This document shows positions 1-5,042 of a DNA stretch of 5,821 nucleotides, piece by piece. The translations under genes were made by a program, and so were the position numbers. The notes beneath the pieces were generated by a model, which searched no databases, had not been told where the DNA came from, and worked only from the letters and a program-made list of their open reading frames with translations. Each line of letters begins with the position of its first letter. Position 1 is the stretch's first letter. The stretch covers positions 1 to 5,821 of the forward strand of contig JAPSGG010000121.1 in NCBI GenBank assembly GCA_031177845.1, read 5' to 3'. The stretch comes from Chromatiales bacterium. Its GTDB lineage: Bacteria > Pseudomonadota > Gammaproteobacteria > JACCYU01.

Positions 1-238
1 TCGCCGTGCGGGCTTGAATGGGCTGAACCACCGATCCCTTGTTCAGTACGTGGGACTTTCGATACACCCCGTGGGGTGGATATGCACCGCCCTATACCGT
101 GATAGCGCTTCAACGCAATGCCCCCCCTTCCGGGGCACGATTATTGAATGATTCCTTGTAGCACGATGGCGCTGTGCCGCGCTTGTTCGTCCGCAGCACC
201 ATCGTTAGACACTCAATTGATTGCGGAGCTAAGCGAAT
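1..238. other. Upstream leader region without a recognisable gene
   Basis: No reading frame here resembles a known protein. I see small inverted repeats: CACCC/GGGTG around 65-78, TGCCCC/GGGGCA at 119-137, and the larger imperfect hairpin at 163-205 (listed separately). None is followed by a T run, so none is called a terminator. Putative sigma-70 boxes such as TTGTTC at 183-188 with TAGACA at 206-211 (17-nt spacer) match the consensus at only about half the positions, so no promoter is called. The promoter of the downstream four-gene block most probably lies here or just upstream. Confidence 0.5.
163..205 (+). promoter_or_regulatory. Imperfect 12-bp hairpin in the leader of gene 1
   Basis: ACGATGGCGCTG at 163-174 is the reverse complement of CAGCACCATCGT at 194-205 at 11 of 12 positions, with a single C/A mismatch (170 against 198). 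The loop is 19 nt. It ends 34 nt before the first start codon, so in a transcript starting upstream it would form a substantial 5'-UTR stem. Alternatively it could be a protein-binding site on DNA. No known riboswitch or regulator site was recognised. Confidence 0.4.
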
Positions 239-787
239 ATGGCTGACTCAGACACCAAGACTGAAAGTCAAGACCTCGGCCGACATACCACCAGAGCGGC
301 AGGCGATCCCAGTGACGCCCCCAGTGACGCCGCCGCGTCTTTGCAAAGCACGAAGCAGACCGCTCGAAGGGAAGCGCAAGAGCTGATGGGCGACGCAAAA
401 AGACGGGTGCAAGCGATCGTCGGCGAGCAGCAACGTGCCGCGGCCGGTCAGATCTCGGGATTGGCCCAGGCCCTGCGGACCACTGCCGAACAGCTGTACG
501 CGCAGGATCAGGGTCCAATGGCGACTTACGCCGAACGCGCGGCGGACAGCCTGGAAAGGTTCGGGAACACCTTGCGCAATCGAGACATCGACAGTCTAGC
601 GGCCCAGGTGCAGGACTTCGCGAGAAAGCAGCCGGGCGTGTTCCTAGGCGGCGCGGTCGCGGCGGGATTCCTCGTGGCGCGCTTTCTCAAGAGCACCTCG
701 CCCTCGCCTTCGGGTGAGTCCTGGTCCGGCGCAGACCGTTACTCGCAACCGGATTCCACGCGCGAGTCCGTCGGCACACCCACATAG
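239..787 (+). CDS. Helical single-TM membrane protein, DUF883/ElaB-like in layout
   Basis: The product is 182 aa. Residues 1-35 are polar and probably disordered. Residues 36-128 are alanine-, glutamine- and arginine-rich and should form amphipathic helices (TARREAQELM, AEQLYAQ, QVQDFARK). They are followed by one glycine-rich hydrophobic segment at about 133-150 (PGVFLGGAVAAGFLVARFLK) and a short polar tail. A long soluble helix followed by a GG-containing membrane anchor recalls DUF883/ElaB-type proteins, but membership in that family is not certain. Proteins of this kind commonly precede a holin-like PF07332 gene and a DUF3618 gene, as here. The start at 239 is supported by GGAG at 225-228, ten bases upstream. 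The stop codon overlaps the SD of the next gene, which suggests an operon. Residues 24-31 are an exact in-frame duplication (PSDA twice). The likely location is the inner membrane with the helical part in the cytoplasm. Function unknown. Confidence 0.85.
   Translation: MADSDTKTESQDLGRHTTRAAGDPSDAPSDAAASLQSTKQTARREAQELMGDAKRRVQAIVGEQQRAAAGQISGLAQALRTTAEQLYAQDQGPMATYAERAADSLERFGNTLRNRDIDSLAAQVQDFARKQPGVFLGGAVAAGFLVARFLKSTSPSPSGESWSGADRYSQPDSTRESVGTPT
308..331 (+). repeat. Perfect 12-bp tandem duplication inside gene 1
   Basis: CCCAGTGACGCC at 308-319 is followed directly by an identical copy at 320-331. The unit is in frame and encodes PSDA twice (residues 24-31) in the polar N-terminal tail, where length change should be tolerated. 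The exact identity suggests a recent slippage duplication. Confidence 0.9.
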
Positions 788-796
788 GAGGCAGTC

Positions 797-1204
797 ATGC
801 AACCGAATAGGCAAGTGAACTACGGCGAGGATCGCTCGATAGGCGGTCTCATCAAGGATCTCATGCAGGAATTGTCCTCCCTGGTGAGGAATGAGGCGGA
901 ATTGGCCAAGGCCGAGGTCTCCGAGAAGGTCGCGCAGGTCCAGAGTGGCGTTGCCTCGTTGGTGGTCGCCGCGGTCCTTCTGCTTGTAGGCCTGATCGGG
1001 CTGATGGAAGCCGCCATCTATGGCCTCGCACAGGTGTGGCCTCGGTGGTTAGCGGCGTTGGTCATCGGCGGCGCCATCTTGATCATCGGCCTGATCGCCT
1101 TCGCGATCGGCCGCAGCAATCTGAAAGCCAGAAACCTCGCGCCACAGCGTAGCGCCGAGTCGATGCGTAAAGACAAGGCCTTTGCACAGGAGCAATTGCG
1201 ATGA
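797..1204 (+). CDS. Holin-like phage_holin_3_6 (PF07332/DUF1469) family membrane protein
   Basis: The product is 135 aa. An N-terminal amphipathic helix (about residues 14-50: GGLIKDLMQELSSLV, NEAELAKAEV) precedes two membrane segments at about 51-77 and 84-106. They are joined by a short turn with EAAIYGLAQVWPRW, the usual arrangement and length for PF07332/DUF1469. The tail is basic and polar. The family name comes from similarity to actinophage holins, but chromosomal copies beside DUF3618 genes are common and are not part of a lysis cassette; no endolysin is present here. AGGAGG at 786-791 lies five bases before the ATG and overlaps the previous stop codon. The stop TGA overlaps the next ATG as ATGA at 1201-1204, so translation of the two is probably coupled. 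The last eleven codons are duplicated downstream at 1778-1813. Likely an inner-membrane protein of unknown role, possibly in envelope stress. Confidence 0.9.
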   Translation: MQPNRQVNYGEDRSIGGLIKDLMQELSSLVRNEAELAKAEVSEKVAQVQSGVASLVVAAVLLLVGLIGLMEAAIYGLAQVWPRWLAALVIGGAILIIGLIAFAIGRSNLKARNLAPQRSAESMRKDKAFAQEQLR

Positions 1205-1779
1205 ACAATACTGGCCACACTAGAGATCCGCGAGAGATCGAAGCTGAGCTCGACCGCACCCGCGCCCAGATGAGCCATACGCTAGACGAGCTTCAGCACA
1301 AGTTCTCGCCCGGAGAACTGTTCGACCAGGCGCTGAGCTATATGCGTTCCAGTAATGACGGGGACCTCGCTTTGAGCCTTAAGCACACGATCACTCGCAA
1401 TCCCCTGGCCGTAACACTGGTCGGAATTGGCCTGGCCTGGCTTGCGTTGTCCGGAAGGCGCGACGATTCGCAGATCAGTCCCTTGATGGGTCCGTACGGC
1501 GATATGGAAGGTGGCTATCAAGATCCTCTCCATTCCCAGGCGCAAGATCCGCACGTCTTAGGAGGCATCGGAGGCGGCGTTTCCGGACCCAGCGATGAAG
1601 TGGCGGAAGACCTGGATCAGGCTAGCCCCTCCAGCGACGAAGCCGGCCCTGCCGTATATGGCGGTGGCAGATCCAGCATCTCGGGACCTAGCGATGAAGT
1701 CGCCGAGGATTTGGACGAGGCGAGCCCCAACAGCGATCAAACGGGGCGCACAACACCCGGTGTGCGCAGTACAGTCTAA
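1201..1779 (+). CDS. DUF3618 family membrane protein with duplicated acidic tail motif
   Basis: The product is 192 aa. Residues 8-50 carry the DUF3618 (PF12277) signature (DPREIEAELDRTRAQM, then LDELQHKFSPGELFDQ). A membrane segment lies at about 68-84 (LAVTLVGIGLAWLAL). The remainder is a glycine-rich, acidic, probably disordered tail instead of the usual second membrane segment and helical region. In the tail the 22-residue block beginning SGPSDEVAEDLD occurs twice, at residues 128-149 and 161-182. The start is supported by AGGAG at 1188-1192, eight bases upstream, and by the ATGA overlap with the holin-like gene. The first 86 residues align without gaps to the next gene, with about 51 identities, so the two are tandem paralogs that diverge completely after the membrane segment. 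Function unknown; the N-terminal domain probably lies at the cytoplasmic face of the inner membrane. Confidence 0.88.
   Translation: MNNTGHTRDPREIEAELDRTRAQMSHTLDELQHKFSPGELFDQALSYMRSSNDGDLALSLKHTITRNPLAVTLVGIGLAWLALSGRRDDSQISPLMGPYGDMEGGYQDPLHSQAQDPHVLGGIGGGVSGPSDEVAEDLDQASPSSDEAGPAVYGGGRSSISGPSDEVAEDLDEASPNSDQTGRTTPGVRSTV
1582..1746 (+). repeat. Two-copy 22-residue acidic motif in DUF3618 paralog 1
   Basis: Two coding copies lie at about 1582-1647 and 1681-1746, 99 nt apart. Both encode SGPSDEVAEDLD followed by Q/E, ASP, S/N, SD and a short variable end. Comparing codon by codon I find about eleven synonymous differences against four amino-acid changes (Q/E, S/N, E/Q, A/T). The DNA has drifted while the peptide has been kept, which points to selection on the motif. 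A glycine-rich linker (YGGGRSS) separates the copies. Confidence 0.85.
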
Positions 1780-1813
1780 AGGCAAAGCGTTTGCACAGGA
1801 GCAATCGAGATGA
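1778..1813 (+). pseudogene. Relic of the holin-like gene 3' end, now leader of DUF3618 paralog 2
   Basis: Read in the frame beginning at 1778, this stretch gives KGKAFAQEQSR and a TGA stop, against KDKAFAQEQLR and TGA at the true end of the holin-like gene. It also keeps the ATGA overlap with the following start. It begins at the last bases of the TAA stop of DUF3618 paralog 1 and has no start codon of its own in any credible gene context. It is best read as a duplicated fragment kept because it carries the AGGAG ribosome binding site (1797-1801), eight bases from the ATG at 1810. Confidence 0.8.
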
Positions 1814-2706
1814 CGACTAACGGACACAACAGAGATCCGAGAGAGATCGAGGCCGATCTTGATCGGACTCGCGCTCAGTTGGGCGATACGTTAGAAGCGC
1901 TTCAGCGAAAGCTTTCGCCGGGCGAACTGTTCGATCAGATGTTGAGCCAATTCCGCTCCAGCGGGGGCAGTGAGTTTGTTTCGAACTTTAAACAGACCGT
2001 TGCGCAGAATCCTGTACCCGTGGCCTTGGCTGGACTTGGGCTAGCATGGTTGGTGATGTCCGGTCGCAGCGGTTCGGCCCATGCAGATGCGCTTCGAACA
2101 GGCAAGGACATCGGCAATCGGATGAGCGGCATGGCTTCCCAAGCTGGGAGCAAAACCAAGGCTGCGGCGCATCAAGTTCGCGCAGGTTTGGATCAAGCCC
2201 GCGCGGGTTTGGAGCGCGCGGCAAGCAGCGGTCGCGAGCATATGCATCAATTATCCGATGGTGCCCATCAACTATCTCACAGCGCCCGCGAGGGTATTAA
2301 ACGCGTAAGTTATGGTACCCGCGAGACCGTTTCTCGCATGAGCGAGATGAGTCGGCAAGGAGCTGTCCGCGCTAAGAGCGGATTCGAATATCTGCTGCAC
2401 GAGCAACCGCTCGTACTCGGCGCGATCGGCGTCGCTCTAGGTGCCGCGCTCGCCGCGGGACTGCCACGGACACATCGCGAAGACGAATTGATGGGCGAGA
2501 CCCGCGACGAGGTCATGGAGCGCGCGCGGGAGACAGGCAAGGAACAGCTCGAGAAGGCACAACGCGCCGCGCAAGCCGCAAAAGATACAGCCATGGACGA
2601 GGCGCAAAAAGTCGCGCGGGCCACGCGAGATTCGGCCGTAGACGAGGCGCATAAACAGGGATTGGGCGAGCCGGGACGCCAAGACAAGACCAGTTCCACC
2701 GGATGA
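1810..2706 (+). CDS. DUF3618 family membrane protein, full-length form with helical C-terminus
   Basis: The product is 298 aa. The DUF3618 signature is at residues 8-50 (DPREIEADLDRTRAQL, LSPGELFDQ), followed by membrane segment 1 at about 68-85 (VPVALAGLGLAWLVM). A long amphipathic region at 97-195 is rich in A, S, H and R and has small internal repeats (RAGLDQA/RAGLERA, HQLSDGA/HQLSHSA). Membrane segment 2 is at about 199-218 (QPLVLGAIGVALGAALAAGL). It is followed by PRTHREDELMG, typical of this protein type, and a charged helical tail at 223-283 with a 15-residue spaced repeat (AKDTAMDEAQ/TRDSAVDEAH). The tail composition resembles LEA-like or coiled-coil helices, which is an observation on composition and not a family call. 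Both ends probably face the cytoplasm, with the middle region possibly periplasmic or lying along the membrane. It is the last gene of the tightly spaced block. Function unknown; stress or envelope association is inferred from context. Confidence 0.9.
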   Translation: MTTNGHNRDPREIEADLDRTRAQLGDTLEALQRKLSPGELFDQMLSQFRSSGGSEFVSNFKQTVAQNPVPVALAGLGLAWLVMSGRSGSAHADALRTGKDIGNRMSGMASQAGSKTKAAAHQVRAGLDQARAGLERAASSGREHMHQLSDGAHQLSHSAREGIKRVSYGTRETVSRMSEMSRQGAVRAKSGFEYLLHEQPLVLGAIGVALGAALAAGLPRTHREDELMGETRDEVMERARETGKEQLEKAQRAAQAAKDTAMDEAQKVARATRDSAVDEAHKQGLGEPGRQDKTSSTG

Positions 2707-2833
2707 TGCTCATCCAAACGCGCGGAGTTCCCCGGAAGCCCGCCGATTGGGCCATTGATGGCTCGTGACCGGGTCCATCGGCCGCGGGCGCGGACGGACA
2801 CTGAATTTTCAAATCGACAAAGAGGTATTGCGA

Positions 2834-3139
2834 ATGCAGCAAACACATTTCATCCGCGCAGACTCCGGTCTGCATAAGGCTAAGCGAGTTCTTTTCGCGG
2901 CCGCAAGCGGTCTTGTCCTCATCGGCACCCTGACCGCATGCGAGCAAGGCGGAATGGGCGAGGAGGAAAACCTCGGCACGCAGCCCGAGCCCAGGGAACA
3001 GGGGGCGGTAGAGGAGCCTGCGGGCAAAGGCGGCGATGTGGGCGGCTTCGAGACGGAGCAGGCCCCGGGAAACCAGTCGCTAGAGGAGAAATCTCGGGAC
3101 GAGAGGCGTGTAGCCCCAGGCGAATTGGAGACGCAATAG
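2834..3139 (+). CDS. Small acidic outer-membrane-type lipoprotein, unknown family
   Basis: The product is 101 aa. After a polar n-region with basic residues (HKAKR at 14-18) comes a hydrophobic core (VLFAAASGLVLIGT) and a lipobox LTAC with the acylated cysteine at residue 36. Position +2 after the cysteine is Glu and not Asp, so sorting to the outer membrane is expected by the Lol rule. The mature part, about 66 residues, is strongly acidic, low in hydrophobics and rich in G, E, Q and P, and is probably disordered. The start at 2834 is chosen because AGAGG at 2821-2825 stands eight bases upstream. An in-frame ATG at 2765 would add 23 residues before the signal peptide and lacks a good SD. The gene starts 127 bases after the DUF3618 gene, so it may be in the same transcript or have its own promoter. 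No domain recognised. Confidence 0.75.
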   Translation: MQQTHFIRADSGLHKAKRVLFAAASGLVLIGTLTACEQGGMGEEENLGTQPEPREQGAVEEPAGKGGDVGGFETEQAPGNQSLEEKSRDERRVAPGELETQ

Positions 3140-3267
3140 CCCAAGCTGGTCTCAACCCGCCAGACATTGGCTGGTCCTGTAGTACGGGTAACCGCAAGTG
3201 CATGGTTTGCGAGCAGAACAACTATCTCCGAATACATCGTCGTAACGCTGGTACGAGCGCGTAACCC

Positions 3268-3292
3268 GGCATCTTATGCCCTAAGTGGCATA
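3268..3292 (+). promoter_or_regulatory. Three-arm inverted repeat in the leader of the PRC-barrel gene
   Basis: GGCAT (3268-3272), TTATGCC (3274-3280) and GGCATA (3287-3292) occur in a row. The middle arm can pair with the left arm (5 bp, 3-nt loop) or with the right arm (TATGCC/GGCATA, 6 bp, 6-nt loop), but not with both. It lies 24 bases before the SD of the PRC-barrel gene. It could be a binding site or a small RNA switch. Both stems are short, so chance is possible. Confidence 0.3.
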
Positions 3293-3315
3293 CGCACGAA
3301 CCCGCAACTTCGATG

Positions 3316-3322
3316 AAGGAGG
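3316..3322 (+). promoter_or_regulatory. Ribosome binding site fixing the PRC-barrel start
   Basis: AAGGAGG lies five bases before ATG 3328. An in-frame ATG at 3313 is upstream of and overlaps the approach to this SD and has no SD of its own, so 3328 is the better start. Confidence 0.85.
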
Positions 3323-3327
3323 ACCAG

Positions 3328-4413
3328 ATGCAGCAGTCAGACAGTGTTATGCGACAGTTAGATAGTGTAACGACCCACATACGCCGTATGAATTCGCTTT
3401 TGTTCAGCACGGCCGTGGGACTGGCCTTAGCCACGAGTGCGGCCTGGCATAGCGCGCAGGCGCAAGAGGCCGAGCCGGCCGGCCCTCAAGCCCAACAAGC
3501 GCAGAAAGCTGGACAGGCTGGCGAGCAAGCTCGGCAGACCCAGGAAAAGGTCACTGAAGAGCGAGATCTGGCCGGAGAAGGCCCGGACATTGTGGTTGAG
3601 CAGCCAAAGCCCAAGGTCACCGTGGAGCAGCCGCGGCCGATCGTAACAGTCAAGCAACCCCAGCCGGAGGTGACGGTCAAACAACCCCCACCGCAAATCC
3701 GGGTGCTGATGCCAGAACCGGAGGTCACCATCATCCAGCCACCGCCCCAAGTCCAGGTTCAGATGCCGCAGCCAGAGGTGCGGGTGCAGCAGGCCGAGCC
3801 GGAGATCCGGGTCAATCGCGCGCCGCCGGACATTGAGGTTCAGCAAGCCAAGCCCCAGGTGCAACTCCAGCCGGCGGAGCCTAAGGTGCAGGTTCAGCAG
3901 ATCGGGGAGCCGAAGATCACGGTGGAGCAGGCCAAGCCCGTGATCAGCTTCCGGTCTCTGCAGGAAGGCCCGCAGCAACAGGCGCAACAGCAGATGCAGG
4001 CGCAGCAACAGGGACAGCAGCAGCGAGGCAGGCAAATCATGAATATGACGGGAAATGAACTCGTCGGTCAGGAGATCGTGGGCGCCAAAGGCGAAGAGAT
4101 CGGCGAGATCACCGATCTTGTGGTCAGCAAGCAGAATCAGCGTGTTTACGCCGTTGTACAAACCAATGCGATTCTGGGCTTGGGCGGCGAAGCAGTCGTA
4201 GTGCCAGCCGACGAGCTGCAGATGGAGCAGGATCAGGTGGCGACCAACAAAACTGACAAACAATTGGCAAAAGCCGCAGATTATCGGGAAAATCAATATC
4301 AGCCCATCAAGCTGAACATCCCCATCAGCGAATTCGCCGCCCTCCAGACCGAGCAGGGCCCAAAGCAGAGTGGCCAGGGCCAGAAACAGACCGGCCAAAG
4401 GCAGATACCGTAG
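3328..4413 (+). CDS. Exported PRC-barrel protein with 9-residue proline/valine repeats
   Basis: The product is 361 aa from the SD-supported start. Residues 1-23 form a long polar n-region ending HIRRMN. A hydrophobic core at 24-39 and AQA at 43-45 make a Sec signal peptide, with cleavage likely after residue 45. Residues 46-85 are Q-, A- and E-rich. Residues 86-212 hold fourteen near-exact 9-residue units of the form P-x-V-x-V-x-Q-P-x. A glutamine-rich linker (about 213-237) leads to a PRC-barrel domain at about 238-320 (MTGNELVGQEIVGAKGEEIG, ITDLVVSKQNQRVYAVV, LGLGGEAVVVPADEL). The tail is Q- and G-rich. PRC-barrels are small beta-barrel interaction modules; exported versions with V/Q/P repeat arms occur in many proteobacteria, mostly without assigned function. 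A periplasmic scaffold or stress role is inference. An internal Met at residue 21 would give a shorter, conventional signal peptide but has no SD. The gene is closed by a strong terminator. Confidence 0.88.
   Translation: MQQSDSVMRQLDSVTTHIRRMNSLLFSTAVGLALATSAAWHSAQAQEAEPAGPQAQQAQKAGQAGEQARQTQEKVTEERDLAGEGPDIVVEQPKPKVTVEQPRPIVTVKQPQPEVTVKQPPPQIRVLMPEPEVTIIQPPPQVQVQMPQPEVRVQQAEPEIRVNRAPPDIEVQQAKPQVQLQPAEPKVQVQQIGEPKITVEQAKPVISFRSLQEGPQQQAQQQMQAQQQGQQQRGRQIMNMTGNELVGQEIVGAKGEEIGEITDLVVSKQNQRVYAVVQTNAILGLGGEAVVVPADELQMEQDQVATNKTDKQLAKAADYRENQYQPIKLNIPISEFAALQTEQGPKQSGQGQKQTGQRQIP
3583..3963 (+). repeat. Array of fourteen 27-bp coding units (PxVxVxQPx)
   Basis: The 381 bases encode 127 residues that divide into fourteen units beginning with Pro: PDIVVEQPK, PKVTVEQPR, PIVTVKQPQ, PEVTVKQPP and so on to PVISFRSLQ. 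All are nine residues long except unit 12, which has one extra residue (PKVQVQQIGE). Positions 3 and 5 are V, I or L almost throughout, and the last residues are Q, A, P or E. The alternating hydrophobic pattern fits a short beta-strand per unit with a proline turn. DNA copies are diverged, so this is an old array and not recent slippage. Confidence 0.9.
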
Positions 4414-4439
4414 TCCCACAATACGCGGCCTGCGCAATG

Positions 4440-4474
4440 AATCCCTCTCGCCCTTGGGGCGAGAGGGATTTTTT
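4440..4474 (+). terminator. Strong intrinsic terminator after the PRC-barrel gene
   Basis: ATCCCTCTCGCCC at 4441-4453 pairs perfectly with 4457-4469 around a TTG loop. A further A-T pair (4440/4470) makes a 14-bp stem. A run of six T residues (4469-4474) follows the stem, overlapping its last bases. It begins 26 bases after the stop codon at 4413. On the opposite strand the stem is not followed by a comparable T run (it meets CATTGCGC), so it acts mainly for plus-strand transcription. Confidence 0.95.
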
Positions 4475-5042
4475 ACAGGTCCTCTATTCCGTTACCTGCC
4501 CGATGGCATGATAGGCACACCGAACCCGCCAGAGCCCGCAGAGGCTCACGTCGCCTTAGAATGCGGGGAAAGATCCCCCGTAGTGCGTACGAGCAAGCGG
4601 GAACCCAGAAACTATAAGGCTTAGAGAAGGCATTCAGCGAACTCAAAGATTAGCCCCTATTCTGGAGGACCAACGCTTGGTTGTGCGCTTGTTCGGCTGA
4701 GAGCGCGGAACAACGCGAATGACATACGCTATCGAAGGGGTGTCCACAGTAGACTTAGGGGCGCTGTCATCCATCCCTCTGCACTCTGTGAGCGATGATG
4801 GATTATCCAGCCACTTCTCGGCCGCCCGTGCATGTACAGATTGGGCGACGCCAGCACTAGCGCACCTGAGTGGGCTTACAAAGCTCTAGAAGTGCCTGCT
4901 TCGGACACACAGGGCGGACCGATTTTGTGCCCGAAATGCTGTCGAAGTCTAATGCGGTGGCTGTTCGCGAGGCCAATGCTCGCCCATGCTGTGCCGGATT
5001 GGATTCGCACGGGCGAGCACCAATCGAGTTCGCCCAGTTCGA
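4475..5042. other. 568-bp gap between convergent transcripts, no convincing gene
   Basis: Open frames exist here on the plus strand (for example 4832-5131), but they have no SD and no recognisable domain, and they run into the antisense of the DUF2780 gene. The gap is richer in inverted repeats than I expected. It holds TTGTTC/GAACAA at 4689-4713, extended by GCG/CGC across one bulged base. It also holds GGGGA/TCCCC at 4565-4578, ATCCATC/GATGGAT near 4770-4805, a two-part stem at 4900-4935, and a longer one at 4978-5018. No T-rich terminator for the minus-strand genes was found. A small RNA or a decayed gene cannot be excluded. Confidence 0.5.
4978..5035 (-). other. Inverted-repeat cluster in the 3' flank of the DUF2780 gene
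   Basis: GCTCGCCC (4978-4985) and GGGCGAGC (5011-5018) form an 8-bp perfect stem. GTGC (4991-4994) and GCAC (5007-5010) extend it by four pairs, with a five-base bulge on one side and a 12-nt loop. A third arm, TCGCCC (5030-5035), can compete for GGGCGA. It starts eight bases beyond the DUF2780 stop codon, so it could be a 3'-end structure of that mRNA, but there is no T run after it. Confidence 0.4.

Larger units (their letters stand above)
1169..2067 (+). repeat. 609-bp-period tandem duplication: holin 3' end plus DUF3618 N-terminal domain
   Basis: The segment 1169-1458 is repeated at 1778-2067 with a constant offset of 609 bp. It spans the last eleven codons of the holin-like gene, the SD, the ATGA junction and the first 86 codons of the DUF3618 gene. 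The 36 bases 1169-1204 and 1778-1813 match at 31 positions, including the identical 16-mer TTTGCACAGGAGCAAT. The encoded N-terminal domains align without gaps at about 60 percent identity. The level of divergence indicates an old duplication. Confidence 0.85.

Noticed and set aside
163..210. Integron attC site, suggested by the hairpin followed by GTTAGAC (fits GTTRRRY)
   Set aside because: No matching inverse core (RYYYAAC) is found at the left end of the hairpin, and the downstream genes are an operon of common chromosomal families and not a cassette.
797..1204. Prophage or lysis cassette suggested by the holin-like gene
   Set aside because: No endolysin, spanin, capsid, tail or integrase gene is present. 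PF07332 proteins beside DUF3618 genes are ordinary chromosomal genes.
2743..2785. Possible terminator or stem between DUF3618 paralog 2 and the lipoprotein (GCCAT/ATGGC, CCGAT/ATCGG)
   Set aside because: The arms are short, the inner pair leaves only a two-base loop, and no T run follows.
2310..2947. Minus-strand open frames of 144-178 residues opposite the DUF3618 paralog and the lipoprotein
   Set aside because: Both are shadows of the plus-strand genes: arginine- and serine-rich, without family features or an SD.
2938..3264. Plus-strand frame overlapping the lipoprotein, with a Cys-rich end (CSTGNRKCMVC)
   Set aside because: Most of it is the lipoprotein gene out of frame and there is no SD. 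The cysteine pattern at 3176-3212 is short and matches no family I recognise.
3427..4437. 336-residue minus-strand open frame opposite the PRC-barrel gene
   Set aside because: It is leucine- and histidine-rich because it reads the antisense of CAG/CCG-rich repeat codons. It spans the antisense of the terminator region and has no domain or convincing start site.
179..4695. Shared 11-mer GCGCTTGTTCG at 179-189 and 4685-4695
   Set aside because: A few 11-base matches are expected by chance in a window of this size, and the flanks do not match.
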